Below, one piece after another: positions 16,938-26,763 of a stretch of DNA of 64,000 bases; position 1 is the stretch's first letter; each line of letters begins with the position of its first letter. This stretch comes from JAUXFK01 sp034189035 (GTDB lineage: Bacteria > Desulfobacterota > UBA8473), in contig JAXHVA010000004.1 in the NCBI GenBank assembly GCA_034189035.1, forward strand, positions 1-64,000, given 5' to 3'. The notes below the pieces were generated by a model. That model was given only the letters and a program-made list of their open reading frames with translations. It searched no databases and had not been told where the DNA came from. A program made the position numbers and the translations under genes.

Positions 16938-17987
16938 TTATTCACCGATATTGAGAGAATATTGGAGTATTATATATACCAGATAGATGCCAAAAAGCCA
17001 ACCCCCCTGCCACCTTCTAAAACGATCATCTCTATTTATAAATATGAATATACGAAAAGAATACAGGATAATAATCATTGCAGGAAAGTGGAATTTAAAA
17101 AAATTTGGTGGAATATAAAGAGGCCTGGTTGCAGCAGCAGCACCTATGACAAAGAGGCAGTTGAGTATATCGGCGCCAACGACATTTCCTATGGTTATTT
17201 CTGGATGACCTTTGCGAACAGCAGCAAACGCTGTGATGAGTTCCGGTAATGAGGTGCCAAAGGCCACCATAGTTGCAGCAATCACATCCTCTGGCACGCC
17301 CATTCTTTTTGCAATCTCACAAGCACAGGGGACCAACATCCAGGCGCTAACAACAACCATTGATAAACCCCCTATTACCATGAGCCAGCATCTTTTTAGA
17401 CTGAATGTTTCAGATTCGCACGTTTCTTGGTCATCTGTTTCCGTTGCCTTCATAGCCCAATAATAGGAAGCATACAAAAAACATCCAAGAAGAAAAAGGA
17501 AGAGAAACCCTACCCATCGGTTGAGTACTGGCTGTCCTTCCATCTTCACTAAGGCGATCAGTGAGATTATTACGAGTAGAGTCGCAGATCCAACCTGTAT
17601 CCACCCCTGACGATTGAGAATAAAGCGGTTTATTGGTGTAACAGTGAGTAAACAAGTCAGGCCAAAAATAAGGCCTGTATCGGCGATGATCGATCCAACT
17701 CCGTTTCCCAGCGCAAGACCGGGATTGCCCATCCAGGCAGCCATGACAGAGACAAACATCTCTGGTGTGGTCGTTCCTAGAGAGATAACTGTTGCACCGA
17801 TTACTATCTTCGGTAAGCCTGTCTTACGGGCAAGAACAATAACACCGTCGATCATCCAGTCCGCACCTTTCGACAAAACGAAGATACATAAAACAATGAA
17901 AATAAATAAAGCGACGTTGGAGAATCCAAGTATAACCTCTTTGAAAAAAGCCTCATCTGTGATACATCGAAAGATCACCTCTAACAT
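16938..17987 (-). CDS. Ca2+(Na+)/cation antiporter, CaCA/YrbG family
   Basis: The 349-residue inner-membrane protein has two inverted alpha-repeats: GATVISLGTTTPEMFVS near residue 60 and AATMVAFGTSLPELITAF near 240, each with the conserved acidic residue that binds the ion. About ten membrane segments are predicted by eye, with a short acidic loop between the halves. This is the prokaryotic CaCA antiporter design (YrbG-like); whether it exchanges Ca2+ for Na+ or H+ cannot be told. AGGAG precedes the ATG. It lies 33 bases before moaE but the functional link is unclear. Confidence 0.9.
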   Translation of the reverse strand: MLEVIFRCITDEAFFKEVILGFSNVALFIFIVLCIFVLSKGADWMIDGVIVLARKTGLPKIVIGATVISLGTTTPEMFVSVMAAWMGNPGLALGNGVGSIIADTGLIFGLTCLLTVTPINRFILNRQGWIQVGSATLLVIISLIALVKMEGQPVLNRWVGFLFLFLLGCFLYASYYWAMKATETDDQETCESETFSLKRCWLMVIGGLSMVVVSAWMLVPCACEIAKRMGVPEDVIAATMVAFGTSLPELITAFAAVRKGHPEITIGNVVGADILNCLFVIGAAAATRPLYIPPNFFKFHFPAMIIILYSFRIFIFINRDDRFRRWQGGWLFGIYLVYIILQYSLNIGE

Positions 17988-18285
17988 ATTTACTCCTGGT
18001 TTACGCGAAGTCTTTATTTAATAACTCTTTATGGCTAATAAGGTATTTACCAATAGTATACTGACGTTACGATTAAAATTTGAATCTAATGTAAATGTTG
18101 AATCTATGATTATTTGGATGGTCTTTCACGAACATTTTAGAAATGGCTAACCAATTAAATTAAATGCATTATGCGTAGTTTAAAGGGGCGGATTTGAATG
18201 GAGGGTTTAAACTTTCGCCTTCCTTAAGTTCAAAAATAGCTAATTTATGTATAGGAATGATTAATAGAGAGCCTAAGGCGAATAC

Positions 18286-19653
18286 TTAATATTCAAGTTT
18301 ATACTTCTTTATTTTCCTATAGAGTGTTTTTCTGCCGATCCCTAAAATTTTTGCTGTATTTACCTTATGGCCTCTTGTCTTCTCTAATATTCTTGCAATA
18401 TGATTCTTTTCCAGCTCACTTATTGTTGCAATTTCATCCGGAGTGTCTTTTATTATGAACAGCTTTTTGCCATTTCTGATGTTTGCCGGGAGATCTTCGG
18501 GTAGTATCGTACGATGAGTACCAAGGGCTATAGCTCTTTCAATTACGTTTTCCAGTTCTCTTACATTCCCTTGCCAGTTGTAGTTCATAAGCAGGCTCAT
18601 TGCCTCTTTGGAAATGGACGTAACCCCGTCCCCCTCATCTTGTGTATATTTTTCTAAAAAATGATTCGCTAATAGAGGGATGTCATCCTGACGTTTTTTT
18701 AATTCTGGTAAATTTATAGTTATCACATTTAAACGGTAAAAAAGATCCTCTCTAAACTTACCTCTCTTCAATGCCTCTTCCAGGTCTTGGTGAGTCGCTG
18801 CAATCAAACGAATATCGACCTTAATGTTTTCTGTTCCTCCTACTCGTTTTATTTCTCTTTCTTGCAGAACCCTCAGAAGTTTAACTTGCATTGAAGGAGA
18901 AAGGTCTCCGATTTCATCCAAAAATATCGTCCCTCCATTTGCTTCCTCAAACAGCCCCTTTCTTGTAGCGATTGCTCCTGTAAAGGCTCCTTTTACATGG
19001 CCAAATAGCTCGCTCTCAAGAAGTGTTTCAGGTATGGCACCACAATTAACAGCAACAAATGAACCGTTTTTTCTGGGGCTGTTATAGTGAACTGCTTTTG
19101 CTACCAGTTCCTTCCCTGTTCCACTCTTGCCGCATATCAAGACGGTACTTTTGCTGTTAGAGACTCGTTTTATTAACTCGAATACATCTTGCATTGCCTT
19201 GCTTTTGCCAATAATATTGTCAAATTTGTATTTGCCGCTCACCTCTTTACGAAGGGATTCCACCTCATAACGAAGCCTCTTTTCCTCTAAGGCCTTCTTA
19301 ATGACAATCGATATTTCATCCATCTTAAAAGGCTTTGTAATATAATCGTATGCCCCTTCTTTCATGGCCTTAACTGCTGAGCCAATTGAGCCAAAAGCAG
19401 TCATTATAATGATATAAATATCTTTTCTCGTTTCTTTAACCGTCTTTAAAAGCTCCATGCCGTTCATTTCCGGCATCTTTATGTCTGTTATAATGACATC
19501 AAAGGGGATTTCATCCAATTTGTTAAGGGCATCCATCCCATTGGGAGAAGTGTGTACAGAGAATCCCTGCTTTGTTAAAATCCTTTTTAGAAGGTTTCGC
19601 ATCCGTACTTCATCTTCGACCACTAGTATTTTTTCATCCGCAGTATTTACCAT
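18286..19653 (-). CDS. NtrC-family sigma-54 response regulator
   Basis: This is the output half of a two-component pair. The receiver domain (about 1-120) has the acidic pocket VVEDE, the phospho-accepting aspartate in ITDIKMPEMNG and a KPF lysine. The AAA+ domain carries GKSGTGKE and the sigma-54 loop GAFTGA. The C-terminal helix-turn-helix is NTAKILGIGRKTLYRKIKKY. I chose the ATG at 19653, with GAGG six bases before it; an ATG at 19665 is the alternative. The start lies inside the 3' end of the kinase gene, a classic coupled arrangement. Confidence 0.95.
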   Translation of the reverse strand: MVNTADEKILVVEDEVRMRNLLKRILTKQGFSVHTSPNGMDALNKLDEIPFDVIITDIKMPEMNGMELLKTVKETRKDIYIIIMTAFGSIGSAVKAMKEGAYDYITKPFKMDEISIVIKKALEEKRLRYEVESLRKEVSGKYKFDNIIGKSKAMQDVFELIKRVSNSKSTVLICGKSGTGKELVAKAVHYNSPRKNGSFVAVNCGAIPETLLESELFGHVKGAFTGAIATRKGLFEEANGGTIFLDEIGDLSPSMQVKLLRVLQEREIKRVGGTENIKVDIRLIAATHQDLEEALKRGKFREDLFYRLNVITINLPELKKRQDDIPLLANHFLEKYTQDEGDGVTSISKEAMSLLMNYNWQGNVRELENVIERAIALGTHRTILPEDLPANIRNGKKLFIIKDTPDEIATISELEKNHIARILEKTRGHKVNTAKILGIGRKTLYRKIKKYKLEY

Positions 19654-20764
19654 CAGTATCCTCATGAATTTGAATAGGTAACCTTACAGAAAAGCATGTT
19701 CCTTCATCAACGTGACTTAATACATCGATTATCCCGTCATGATCTTCGATTATACGATGACTCACAGTCAATCCGAGGCCGGTTCCTTTATCGATATCTT
19801 TGGTTGTAAAGAAGGGGTCGAATATCTTTTGAATATTTTGATGAGGGATCCCACAACCCGTGTCGGAGATGCGAATCTCTACGAAGGTATTGTTATTTGC
19901 AGATGAGAGATTCGGGTAAATCAAGCTTGTCGATATTGTCAAAGTCCCCCCTTGTGGCATTGCGTGTATTGCATTTACGATTATATTTATAAAAACTTGC
20001 TGAAGTTGGTTATCATCTCCTATTATTGGTGGTATGTCTGGTTGCAGGTCAGTGATAACCTTGATTTCCTCCTTTGTTATCTGATGATCTGTCAGTCTTA
20101 ATACATCGTTGATAAGGGTATTGATGTCTATTGTTTTAAATTCGGGTTTGTTGTATCGAGAAAAATTTAATAGCTGCTGTACTAATTTGGTTATATGTTC
20201 TGCTTGTGAAATGATAATGCGTAGATCATCATTTTTGGGGTCATCCTCATCTGTTTCCATCATGAGAAACTCAGCAGTACCAACGATCACATTTAACGGA
20301 GTTCCGATTTCATGGGCGATTCCAGCGGCCAGTTCGCCAACAGTAGCCAATTTTTCAGATTGTTGAAGTTGTCGCTCTATTCGTTTAAACTCCGTAAAGT
20401 CTTTTCCTACTCCCAGCGTCCCTATTAATTCTCCTTTACTGTCTTTAAGTAAAGACACGGAGAGATTCATAGTGACTATCTTGTTGTTTCGTACAATCAT
20501 CTCAGTTTCGTAATTCTGGAGACTCCCCTTTTCATTGAGTGTATTCATAATCTTTTTTGCTTCTTCTTTCCCATTGAGATAGTATTGGGCGATCTTAGTT
20601 CCTAGAACTTCCTCAGCAGATGACCCGAATATGCTCTCAGCGCCTTTACTGAAAAGGGTTATTACACCGTGCATGTCAGTTGCAATAAAAGCGTCTACAG
20701 AACTATTTACGAGAATTTCTAGAAAAGATTCTTGTTTTTTTAAATCCATAGGTTCTCTGTTCAT
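19634..20764 (-). CDS. PAS-domain sensor histidine kinase
   Basis: The partner of the downstream sigma-54 regulator. It is soluble: no membrane segment is visible, so the signal should be cytoplasmic. A PAS domain (about 20-125, SSVDAFIATDMHGVITLFSK) is followed by HisKA with the phospho-accepting histidine in GIAHEIGTPLNVI and by HATPase_c with NIIVNAIHAMP, DTGCGIP and GTGLGLTV. This layout is like NtrB-type kinases. The ATG at 20764 is chosen over an upstream TTG; neither has a clear ribosome site. Confidence 0.93.
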   Translation of the reverse strand: MNREPMDLKKQESFLEILVNSSVDAFIATDMHGVITLFSKGAESIFGSSAEEVLGTKIAQYYLNGKEEAKKIMNTLNEKGSLQNYETEMIVRNNKIVTMNLSVSLLKDSKGELIGTLGVGKDFTEFKRIERQLQQSEKLATVGELAAGIAHEIGTPLNVIVGTAEFLMMETDEDDPKNDDLRIIISQAEHITKLVQQLLNFSRYNKPEFKTIDINTLINDVLRLTDHQITKEEIKVITDLQPDIPPIIGDDNQLQQVFINIIVNAIHAMPQGGTLTISTSLIYPNLSSANNNTFVEIRISDTGCGIPHQNIQKIFDPFFTTKDIDKGTGLGLTVSHRIIEDHDGIIDVLSHVDEGTCFSVRLPIQIHEDTDGKYCG

Positions 20765-20773
20765 AACTATCAA

Positions 20774-21068
20774 ATTGGTCTTTTAATTATCATTTTGATA
20801 TTAACAGACAAGGGAATTGAGGTCAATTCATTTTTTTACTCGTGTCCATCTATAAATGTATATTTTTCAGAATCTCTTCAACCTGTGCATGGAGCTTCGT
20901 TTTACGAATCTGCATGGGGAATTCGACTGAGCAGCATATTTTATTAAGTGCGATTACAGAATCCTTAATCTGGGACAGAACTTATAGATTTCATGACAGA
21001 AGCGGAGTGATTCTACGCGAATATGAGATATAAGTACGAATGGATTTTATAAGCAACCAAGTTTGCTA
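20774..21068. other. Divergent intergenic region, no gene recognised
   Basis: The region lies between the kinase (minus) and hisS (plus). A plus-strand frame of 63 codons lacks family features and a ribosome site. The hisS promoter lies at its right end. Confidence 0.4.
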
Positions 21069-21096
21069 TTGACTTTTATAAGTTCTAGCGTATAAT
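21069..21096 (+). promoter_or_regulatory. Sigma-70 promoter upstream of hisS
   Basis: TTGACT (21069-21074) is separated by 16 bases from a perfect TATAAT (21091-21096). Transcription would begin near 21103, about 50 bases before the hisS start codon. Confidence 0.75.
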
Positions 21097-21154
21097 TTCA
21101 TTCATCAGTCATTTCGATTAAAATACACTTCGTAGTTCTGGGATGGTTCAGTAA

Positions 21155-22417
21155 ATGATAAAAGCGATAAGAGGGTTTCATGATATATTGCCTGGTGAAG
21201 TTGAAAAATGGCATTTTGTTGAAGCCAAGGCAAGGAAGATTTTTGATGATTTTGGATTTGCAGAAATAAAGATCCCTATTGCGGAGAAGACAGAATTGTT
21301 TACCCGAAGTATTGGCGAAAGTACAGACATCATCGAAAAGGAGATGTATACCTTTAATGATAGGAAGGGAGAGTCGATCGCTTTACGACCTGAGGCTACT
21401 GCTTCGGTTGCCAGGGCATACATTGAACACAGACTCTATGAGAATAACAGGGTGATGAAACTCTACTTTGTTGGCCCAATGTTTCGGTATGAAAGACCAC
21501 AAAGAGGTCGTTATCGACAATTTCACCAAATAAATGTTGAAGTTTTAGGGACTGCCGATCCCATCATAGATGCTGAAATAATGGCTTTATTAAGCCATTT
21601 TTTAACTGAGATAAAAGTAACTGAGATTGAGCTTCAAATTAATTCACTGGGCTGTTTTGACTGTAGGGCAGATTACATAGATGAATTAAGAGGGTTTTTA
21701 CAGGATAAATCATCTGAATTATGTGAAGATTGCAGGCGAAGGATTCACTTTAATCCTTTGAGAACCTTTGACTGTAAAAACAAAGTCTGTAAAGAGATTA
21801 CCTCATCAGGACCCAGTATACTCGATTATATTTGCCACAGTTGTGAGATGAACTTCAAAGATGTAAAAAGAAACCTTAGCCATTTAGGTATAATTTATAA
21901 GATAAACCCTCGGTTGGTAAGAGGACTAGACTATTATCATAGGACAACTTTTGAGGTTGTAACGGATAAATTAGGAGCCCAAAATGCAATCGCTGCTGGG
22001 GGAAGATATGATGGACTGATTAAGGACTTGGGCGGCCCTGACATGCCTGGTTTAGGATTTGCTATTGGATTGGAAAGATTAATCTCCCTTTTTACAAACC
22101 AAGAAGATTATGCGAATCCTCCATATGTTTTTATCGCTTATATTGGGAACTCAGCTAAGGATAAAGCCTTGCAATTATCGAACAGATTTAGAATCATGGG
22201 GATTAAAACAGAGATGGACTATCAGGAGAGAAGCTTAAAGAGCCAGATGAGGTTTGCTAATACCCTAAAGACCAGATTTGTAATAATCATCGGTGAAGAT
22301 GAACTTGCAGCAGGAAAGGCTGTCTTAAGAAATATGGAAGAGCACATTCAAGAGGAGATTGATTTAGAAAATATAATTGAAGAAATAAAGTTGAGAAAAG
22401 AGATAACTTATCAGTAA
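21155..22417 (+). CDS. hisS: Histidyl-tRNA synthetase
   Basis: HisRS charges tRNA-His. The 420-residue protein is standard in length, with class II motif 2 (GPMFRYERPQRGRYRQFHQ), the HisA signatures GLDYYHRTTFEVV and GGRYDGL, motif 3 LGFAIGLERL, and a C-terminal anticodon-binding domain. A cysteine-rich stretch near residues 170-210 (CFDCRAD, CEDCRRR, CHSC) is seen in many bacterial HisRS proteins of this type. It is the first gene after a strong promoter. Confidence 0.97.
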   Translation: MIKAIRGFHDILPGEVEKWHFVEAKARKIFDDFGFAEIKIPIAEKTELFTRSIGESTDIIEKEMYTFNDRKGESIALRPEATASVARAYIEHRLYENNRVMKLYFVGPMFRYERPQRGRYRQFHQINVEVLGTADPIIDAEIMALLSHFLTEIKVTEIELQINSLGCFDCRADYIDELRGFLQDKSSELCEDCRRRIHFNPLRTFDCKNKVCKEITSSGPSILDYICHSCEMNFKDVKRNLSHLGIIYKINPRLVRGLDYYHRTTFEVVTDKLGAQNAIAAGGRYDGLIKDLGGPDMPGLGFAIGLERLISLFTNQEDYANPPYVFIAYIGNSAKDKALQLSNRFRIMGIKTEMDYQERSLKSQMRFANTLKTRFVIIIGEDELAAGKAVLRNMEEHIQEEIDLENIIEEIKLRKEITYQ

Positions 22418-22502
22418 TTTGGATATTCTCTTTTTTATGGATTGATAAAAAAAGTTCCTTGCTCTAAATTAATTAGGGCTAAAAGCCGGAAGGAGGGAGT
22501 TA

Positions 22503-22907
22503 GTGAGAGGTTATGAGACGATCTTTATATTGGATCCTGATATTCCTGATGAGGATGCAGATAGCGTTATACAAAGGCTTACAGGAATAGTAGAAGAATT
22601 TGGTTGCAAAATTATCAAAATAGAGAAATGGGGGAAAAAGAAGCTTGCCTATAGGATCAAAAAGAAGACGAAAGGGAACTATGTCCTTTTTAATTTTTTT
22701 GGTGATCATAAATTGACTACTGAGTTGGAAAGAATCCTAAGGCTCGATGATAGGGTTTTAAAGTATTTAACAGTGAGAATTGATAAATTTTCTGAACTGG
22801 ACTTAGCAAAAGAGGAAGCAGAAAAAGAGGAAGCAGAAAAAGAAGAGACAGAAAAAGAAGAGAAAGTTGAAGAGCATACTGAAAAAAGAGATGCTCAGGT
22901 TGACTAA
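22503..22907 (+). CDS. rpsF: Small ribosomal subunit protein bS6
   Basis: bS6 binds the 30S platform with bS18. The first 95 residues (RGYETIFILDPDI, then KKLAYRIKKKTKGNYVLFNF) are the normal fold. The last 35 residues form a glutamate/lysine repeat of the type EKEEAEKEE, an acidic low-complexity tail. The GTG start follows GGAGG at six bases. The order rpsF-rpsR-DUF2232-rplI-dnaB is the expected cluster. Confidence 0.97.
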   Translation: MRGYETIFILDPDIPDEDADSVIQRLTGIVEEFGCKIIKIEKWGKKKLAYRIKKKTKGNYVLFNFFGDHKLTTELERILRLDDRVLKYLTVRIDKFSELDLAKEEAEKEEAEKEETEKEEKVEEHTEKRDAQVD

Positions 22908-22924
22908 TTTTTTTGGAGGGATAG

Positions 22925-23176
22925 ATGGCATATCAAAGAAGAGGAGGAAGACGAACCTTTATTAGGCGTAAAGTGTGCCGATTTTGTGCGGATAGCTCTT
23001 TGAAGATCGATTATAAGGACTATCAAACTCTCAGTCAATTTACAACGGAAAGGGGTAAAATAATTCCCAGAAGGATCTCTGGGAATTGTGCGAAACATCA
23101 AAGGAAAGTTACAATGGCCATCAAAAGGGCAAGATGTATTGCTTTATTGCCTTTTACTACAACATTTGCTCGCTAA
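22925..23176 (+). CDS. rpsR: Small ribosomal subunit protein bS18
   Basis: The 83-residue protein carries KVCRFCAD, IDYKDYQTLSQFTTERGKI and ISGNCAKHQRKV, so it is a cysteine-bearing bS18 form that may hold zinc. It binds bS6 on the 30S platform. GGAGG lies seven bases upstream of the ATG. It lies 17 bases after rpsF. Confidence 0.97.
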   Translation: MAYQRRGGRRTFIRRKVCRFCADSSLKIDYKDYQTLSQFTTERGKIIPRRISGNCAKHQRKVTMAIKRARCIALLPFTTTFAR

Positions 23177-23245
23177 AACAATGAGTTTTAGTCAATATAG
23201 GGATGTAGGTTAACCTGATTTTTGTAAAATAGGGATTGTTTTTTA

Positions 23246-24199
23246 TTGTTTAAGGATCTAAAAGAAGATTACAAAAGAGATATTTTAAATGGTGTTATAA
23301 TTACCATCCTGTTTTTCCTTGCATTTGTAATTATTCCTTTCCTGGGTATCATTATAAGTGTTTTTGTACCATTGCCGATATTATTTTATCATCAAAAGCT
23401 GGGAAGAGTACTGTGCATATTTATTACTCTTATTGCATTAACAATAGCCATATGTTTTTTGGGTCCTTCTCAAGGAGCATTAGAGATTTTTTTATTGATT
23501 GAGCTTGGGGTTATTGGCCTCGTCTTTTCTGACATATTACAAAGAAACCTTTCGATTGAAAAGACAGTTGCATACTCTGTCTTTATTATCCTAGGAGTTG
23601 GGGCAATACTTGTGTACCTTTATAGTTCGATCAAAATGGTAAATCCATGGCATTTTGTTGTACAACAGATCAATGAAAGCGTGAATCAAGCTGTCCGTCT
23701 CTACCAGGGATTGGGAATGTCAGCAGAACAGAGAGAATTATTTAAAAAAGACGTGGCAGATTTTTTAATCCGGGCATTTCCATCCTTTATAGTCGTTGGA
23801 ACGGTCCTTATTGTTTGGATGAACCTTCTCCTCGCAAAGGCACTCAATAAAACAGGGAAAATCAGGTTGCCTGAATTTGGCGACCTCTCTACATGGCAAG
23901 CCCCTGATATTCTGGTTTGGGGAGTAATACTTGGAGGGCTTCTTTTGCTATCGAAGGGTTTAACGATAAGCAGCATTGGTCTCAATATGTTGATAATCTG
24001 TCTGTGTGTATTCTTCTTTCAAGGTATCGCAATTGTATCTTACTTCTTTCATAAGAAGAATATACCTTTTTTTTTGAGAACCCTGGGTTATATGTTGATA
24101 GTTATTCAACAACTCTTTATGTTAATTGTAATCGGAGTAGGATTATTTGATGTGTGGGCTGATTTTAGAAGATTAAAAAACAGGGGTTATCAGATTTAA
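23246..24199 (+). CDS. DUF2232 (YybS-like) membrane protein
   Basis: The 317-residue protein has about eight hydrophobic segments. Position between rpsR and rplI and the topology fit DUF2232/YybS, a membrane family of unknown function that sits in this ribosomal cluster in Desulfobacterota and Firmicutes. A soluble-looking segment around residues 135-165 separates two membrane halves. The TTG start has only a weak AGGGA site, so the true start could differ by a few codons. Confidence 0.88.
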   Translation: MFKDLKEDYKRDILNGVIITILFFLAFVIIPFLGIIISVFVPLPILFYHQKLGRVLCIFITLIALTIAICFLGPSQGALEIFLLIELGVIGLVFSDILQRNLSIEKTVAYSVFIILGVGAILVYLYSSIKMVNPWHFVVQQINESVNQAVRLYQGLGMSAEQRELFKKDVADFLIRAFPSFIVVGTVLIVWMNLLLAKALNKTGKIRLPEFGDLSTWQAPDILVWGVILGGLLLLSKGLTISSIGLNMLIICLCVFFFQGIAIVSYFFHKKNIPFFLRTLGYMLIVIQQLFMLIVIGVGLFDVWADFRRLKNRGYQI

Positions 24200-24212
24200 A
24201 TGGAGGCGAGTT

Positions 24213-24656
24213 GTGAAGGTTGTTTTGTTAGAAGAGATTTCATCGCTTGGTAAGATCGGGGATGTGATTAAGGTTGCTGATGGACATGCAAGAAACTATC
24301 TCATCCCACAGGGAAAGGCATTAGAAGCCACAAAAAAAAATGTTAAGACCCTAGAACTCCAAAAGAAATTAACTAGGGATAGAGTTGACAGGACAAAAAA
24401 GTATGCTGAAAAGCTTGCTGAAAGAATAGAAGATATCTCGTGTACTATATCTAAGCAGGCTGGGGAGGAAGACAAGCTTTTTGGTTCAGTTACAACTATG
24501 GATATTGAAGAGGGCTTAAAGAACGAAGGTATTGAAGTGAATCGGAGGAAGATCATGCTCGAGGAACCGATAAAGAAGCTTGGCATCTATTCCGTTCCTA
24601 TAAAACTCCACCCAGAAGTTATTTCCAATCTGAAAGTATGGGTTGTTAAGGTCTAA
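24213..24656 (+). CDS. rplI: Large ribosomal subunit protein bL9
   Basis: bL9 binds 23S rRNA and spans the ribosome by a long central helix. The 147-residue product has the N-terminal domain MKVVLLEEISSLGKIGDVI...ARNYLIPQGKA, the lysine-rich helix, and the C-terminal globular domain GSVTTMDIEEGL. The GTG start is preceded by GGAGG. It lies 13 bases after DUF2232, and dnaB follows at 29 bases. Confidence 0.97.
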   Translation: MKVVLLEEISSLGKIGDVIKVADGHARNYLIPQGKALEATKKNVKTLELQKKLTRDRVDRTKKYAEKLAERIEDISCTISKQAGEEDKLFGSVTTMDIEEGLKNEGIEVNRRKIMLEEPIKKLGIYSVPIKLHPEVISNLKVWVVKV

Positions 24657-24685
24657 AAATGGTTATAAATGTGGAGCTTATTTAA

Positions 24686-26041
24686 ATGATTAGTAGTGAG
24701 GCACAAAATTATAAACTCCCTCCTCAGAATATTGAGGCTGAGCAATCGATATTAGGAGGTATATTACTGGAGAATAGTGCCTTAAATCATGTATTGGAAG
24801 TATTAACCACTGAAGATTTTTATCACACTTCTCATTGTAAAATTTTTCTATCTATGATTGAACTTTATGATGGAAATAACCCAATAGATCTTATCACTTT
24901 GAGCGACACCTTGAAAAGAAAGAATCAGTTAGAGGAGGTAGGAGGAGCCTCTTATTTGACATCATTGGTTGATGGTATTCCTACTGCTGCAAATATTCCC
25001 TACTATGTAAAGATAGTAAGAGAAAAATCAATTCTAAGGAGGCTGATTACCAAAACATCTGAGATTGCATCTTTGAGTTATGAAGATATCAGTGATGTTG
25101 ATGAAGTATTAGATCATGCTGAAAGATCTATCTTTGAGATCTCAGAAAGCAAAATAAGACCGTCATTCTATTCAATAAAAGAGATGATATCTCAGAGCTT
25201 AAGCGTTATTGAAAGGCTCTATGAGAAGAAAGAAATTATAACAGGTGTTTCAACGGGATTTGAAGGGATAGATAGACTGACATCGGGGTTTCAACCATCT
25301 GATCTTATTATCATTGCTGGCCGTCCAAGTATGGGGAAGACCAGTTTTGCTATGAATATTGCCCAATATGCCGCGATTGAGGGTAATGTTCCTGTAGGAG
25401 TATTTTCATTGGAGATGTCAAAAGAACAACTCTCATTGCGGATGTTATGTTCGGAAGCGAAAGTCGATGTCCAGAGGTTACGAACTGGATTCCTATCTGA
25501 AAGCGATTGGCCAAAACTTGCTAAAGCAGCAGGTAGCCTTTCAGAAGCACCTATCTTTGTTGATGATTTACCAGGCCTGTCTGTTTTGGAAATGAGAGCA
25601 AAAGCAAGAAGATTAAAGAGCGAACGGGGATTAGGCTTGATTATTATAGACTATCTGCAGCTTATGCGAGGGAGGAGTAATATTGAAAGAAGAGAACAGG
25701 AGATATCTGATATATCCCGATCATTAAAGGCCCTTGCTAAAGAATTAGATGTTCCGCTTGTAGCCCTTTCCCAACTCAACCGCAAGGTTGAAGATAGACA
25801 TGATAAAAGGCCACAACTCGCTGATTTACGAGAGTCCGGGGCCATAGAACAAGATGCAGATCTTATTCTGTTCATCTATCGTGATGAAGTATACAATAGA
25901 AATGATGACAACTCTGAAAAAGGGAGAGCTGAGATTATCATAGGTAAGCAGAGAAACGGACCCGTTGGTGTTGTACAACTTACATTCGTAGATAAATATA
26001 CGACATTTTCAGATCCCCCTCCATTTGATCAGGTGTATTAG
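24686..26041 (+). CDS. dnaB: Replicative DNA helicase
   Basis: DnaB is the hexameric 5'-3' helicase of the replication fork. At 451 residues it is full length without an intein. The N-terminal domain begins PPQNIEAEQSILGG. The RecA-like motor has Walker A GRPSMGKTSFA, LGLIIIDYLQLM for Walker B, and the VPLVALSQLNRKVEDR and SGAIEQDADLILF blocks. It closes the rpsF cluster. Confidence 0.97.
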   Translation: MISSEAQNYKLPPQNIEAEQSILGGILLENSALNHVLEVLTTEDFYHTSHCKIFLSMIELYDGNNPIDLITLSDTLKRKNQLEEVGGASYLTSLVDGIPTAANIPYYVKIVREKSILRRLITKTSEIASLSYEDISDVDEVLDHAERSIFEISESKIRPSFYSIKEMISQSLSVIERLYEKKEIITGVSTGFEGIDRLTSGFQPSDLIIIAGRPSMGKTSFAMNIAQYAAIEGNVPVGVFSLEMSKEQLSLRMLCSEAKVDVQRLRTGFLSESDWPKLAKAAGSLSEAPIFVDDLPGLSVLEMRAKARRLKSERGLGLIIIDYLQLMRGRSNIERREQEISDISRSLKALAKELDVPLVALSQLNRKVEDRHDKRPQLADLRESGAIEQDADLILFIYRDEVYNRNDDNSEKGRAEIIIGKQRNGPVGVVQLTFVDKYTTFSDPPPFDQVY

Positions 26042-26061
26042 CTTGACAAACAGCCAAATGG

Positions 26062-26085
26062 TTATTAATATTGCTATATTAATAA
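26062..26085 (+). terminator. Perfect 10-bp stem-loop after dnaB
   Basis: TTATTAATAT (26062-26071) and ATATTAATAA (26076-26085) pair perfectly around a TGCT loop, 21 bases after the dnaB stop. The stem is all A-T and the T run after it is weak, so it may be a poor terminator or an mRNA end-stabilising hairpin. Confidence 0.4.
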
Positions 26086-26147
26086 GAGGGTTTTATTCAT
26101 TTTGTGTTTTTAAAAACAGTATTTTTATATAGAAGGATTTGCAGAAT

Positions 26148-26726
26148 ATGTTAAGCGCTAAGATAGGCCACAGACTGGATCCTTACATCTCTAAAGTGGC
26201 CGGTATTGTAATCAATAAATATATAAGCCCCAATCTGCTAACACTTTTGGGCTTTTTTATAAATGTTTTTGGGGCGTTTGCTCTTGCCTATGGGAGATGG
26301 AAGATAGCAGGTGGCTTAATCATTGTTGGAGGCATTTTTGACATGTTGGATGGTGCCTTTGCCAGAACATACGGAAAGGTAAGTAAGTTTGGAGAGTTAT
26401 TTGACTCGGTTATCGATAGATATTCGGACTTGACACTCTTAATTGGTTTGATTATCTATTATGCCAATATGGGAAATATCCCTTTTGTAATACTGACATG
26501 CATAACATCAATAGGTACTGTATTGGTCCCGTATACTAGAGCAAAAGCAGAGATTTTTGTACCTAAATGCAATGTGGGTTTAATGGAACGGGCGGAGCGA
26601 ATCGGTTTATTGGTAATAGGGGCGCTCTTTAATGTTATGGGTATTGTCCTTTGGATTCTCGCAATCCTGACAAATGTTACGGTTTTCCAAAGATTGTATT
26701 ATACATGGAAAAAAGTTGAACAATAA
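26148..26726 (+). CDS. CDP-alcohol phosphatidyltransferase family protein
   Basis: These membrane enzymes move a phosphatidyl group from CDP-diacylglycerol to an alcohol. The full catalytic motif DxxDGxxAR(x8)GxxxDxxxD is present (FDMLDGAFARTYGK, then FGELFDSVIDR), and about six membrane helices are visible in 193 residues. The acceptor (glycerol phosphate, inositol phosphate or another) cannot be read from the motif. I use the ATG at 26148, with AAGGA about ten bases upstream. The next gene is htpX. Confidence 0.9.
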   Translation: MLSAKIGHRLDPYISKVAGIVINKYISPNLLTLLGFFINVFGAFALAYGRWKIAGGLIIVGGIFDMLDGAFARTYGKVSKFGELFDSVIDRYSDLTLLIGLIIYYANMGNIPFVILTCITSIGTVLVPYTRAKAEIFVPKCNVGLMERAERIGLLVIGALFNVMGIVLWILAILTNVTVFQRLYYTWKKVEQ

Positions 26727-26763
26727 AGCGTATGGGTGAGTCTACTTTAAAAGGGAGATAGAG

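Noticed and set aside
20842..21033. Plus-strand open frame before hisS
   Set aside because: No features; a strong hisS promoter follows, so the region reads as a regulatory gap.
22800..22890. Repetitive Glu/Lys codons as a DNA repeat
   Set aside because: It is the low-complexity tail of bS6, in frame, not a separate repeat element.
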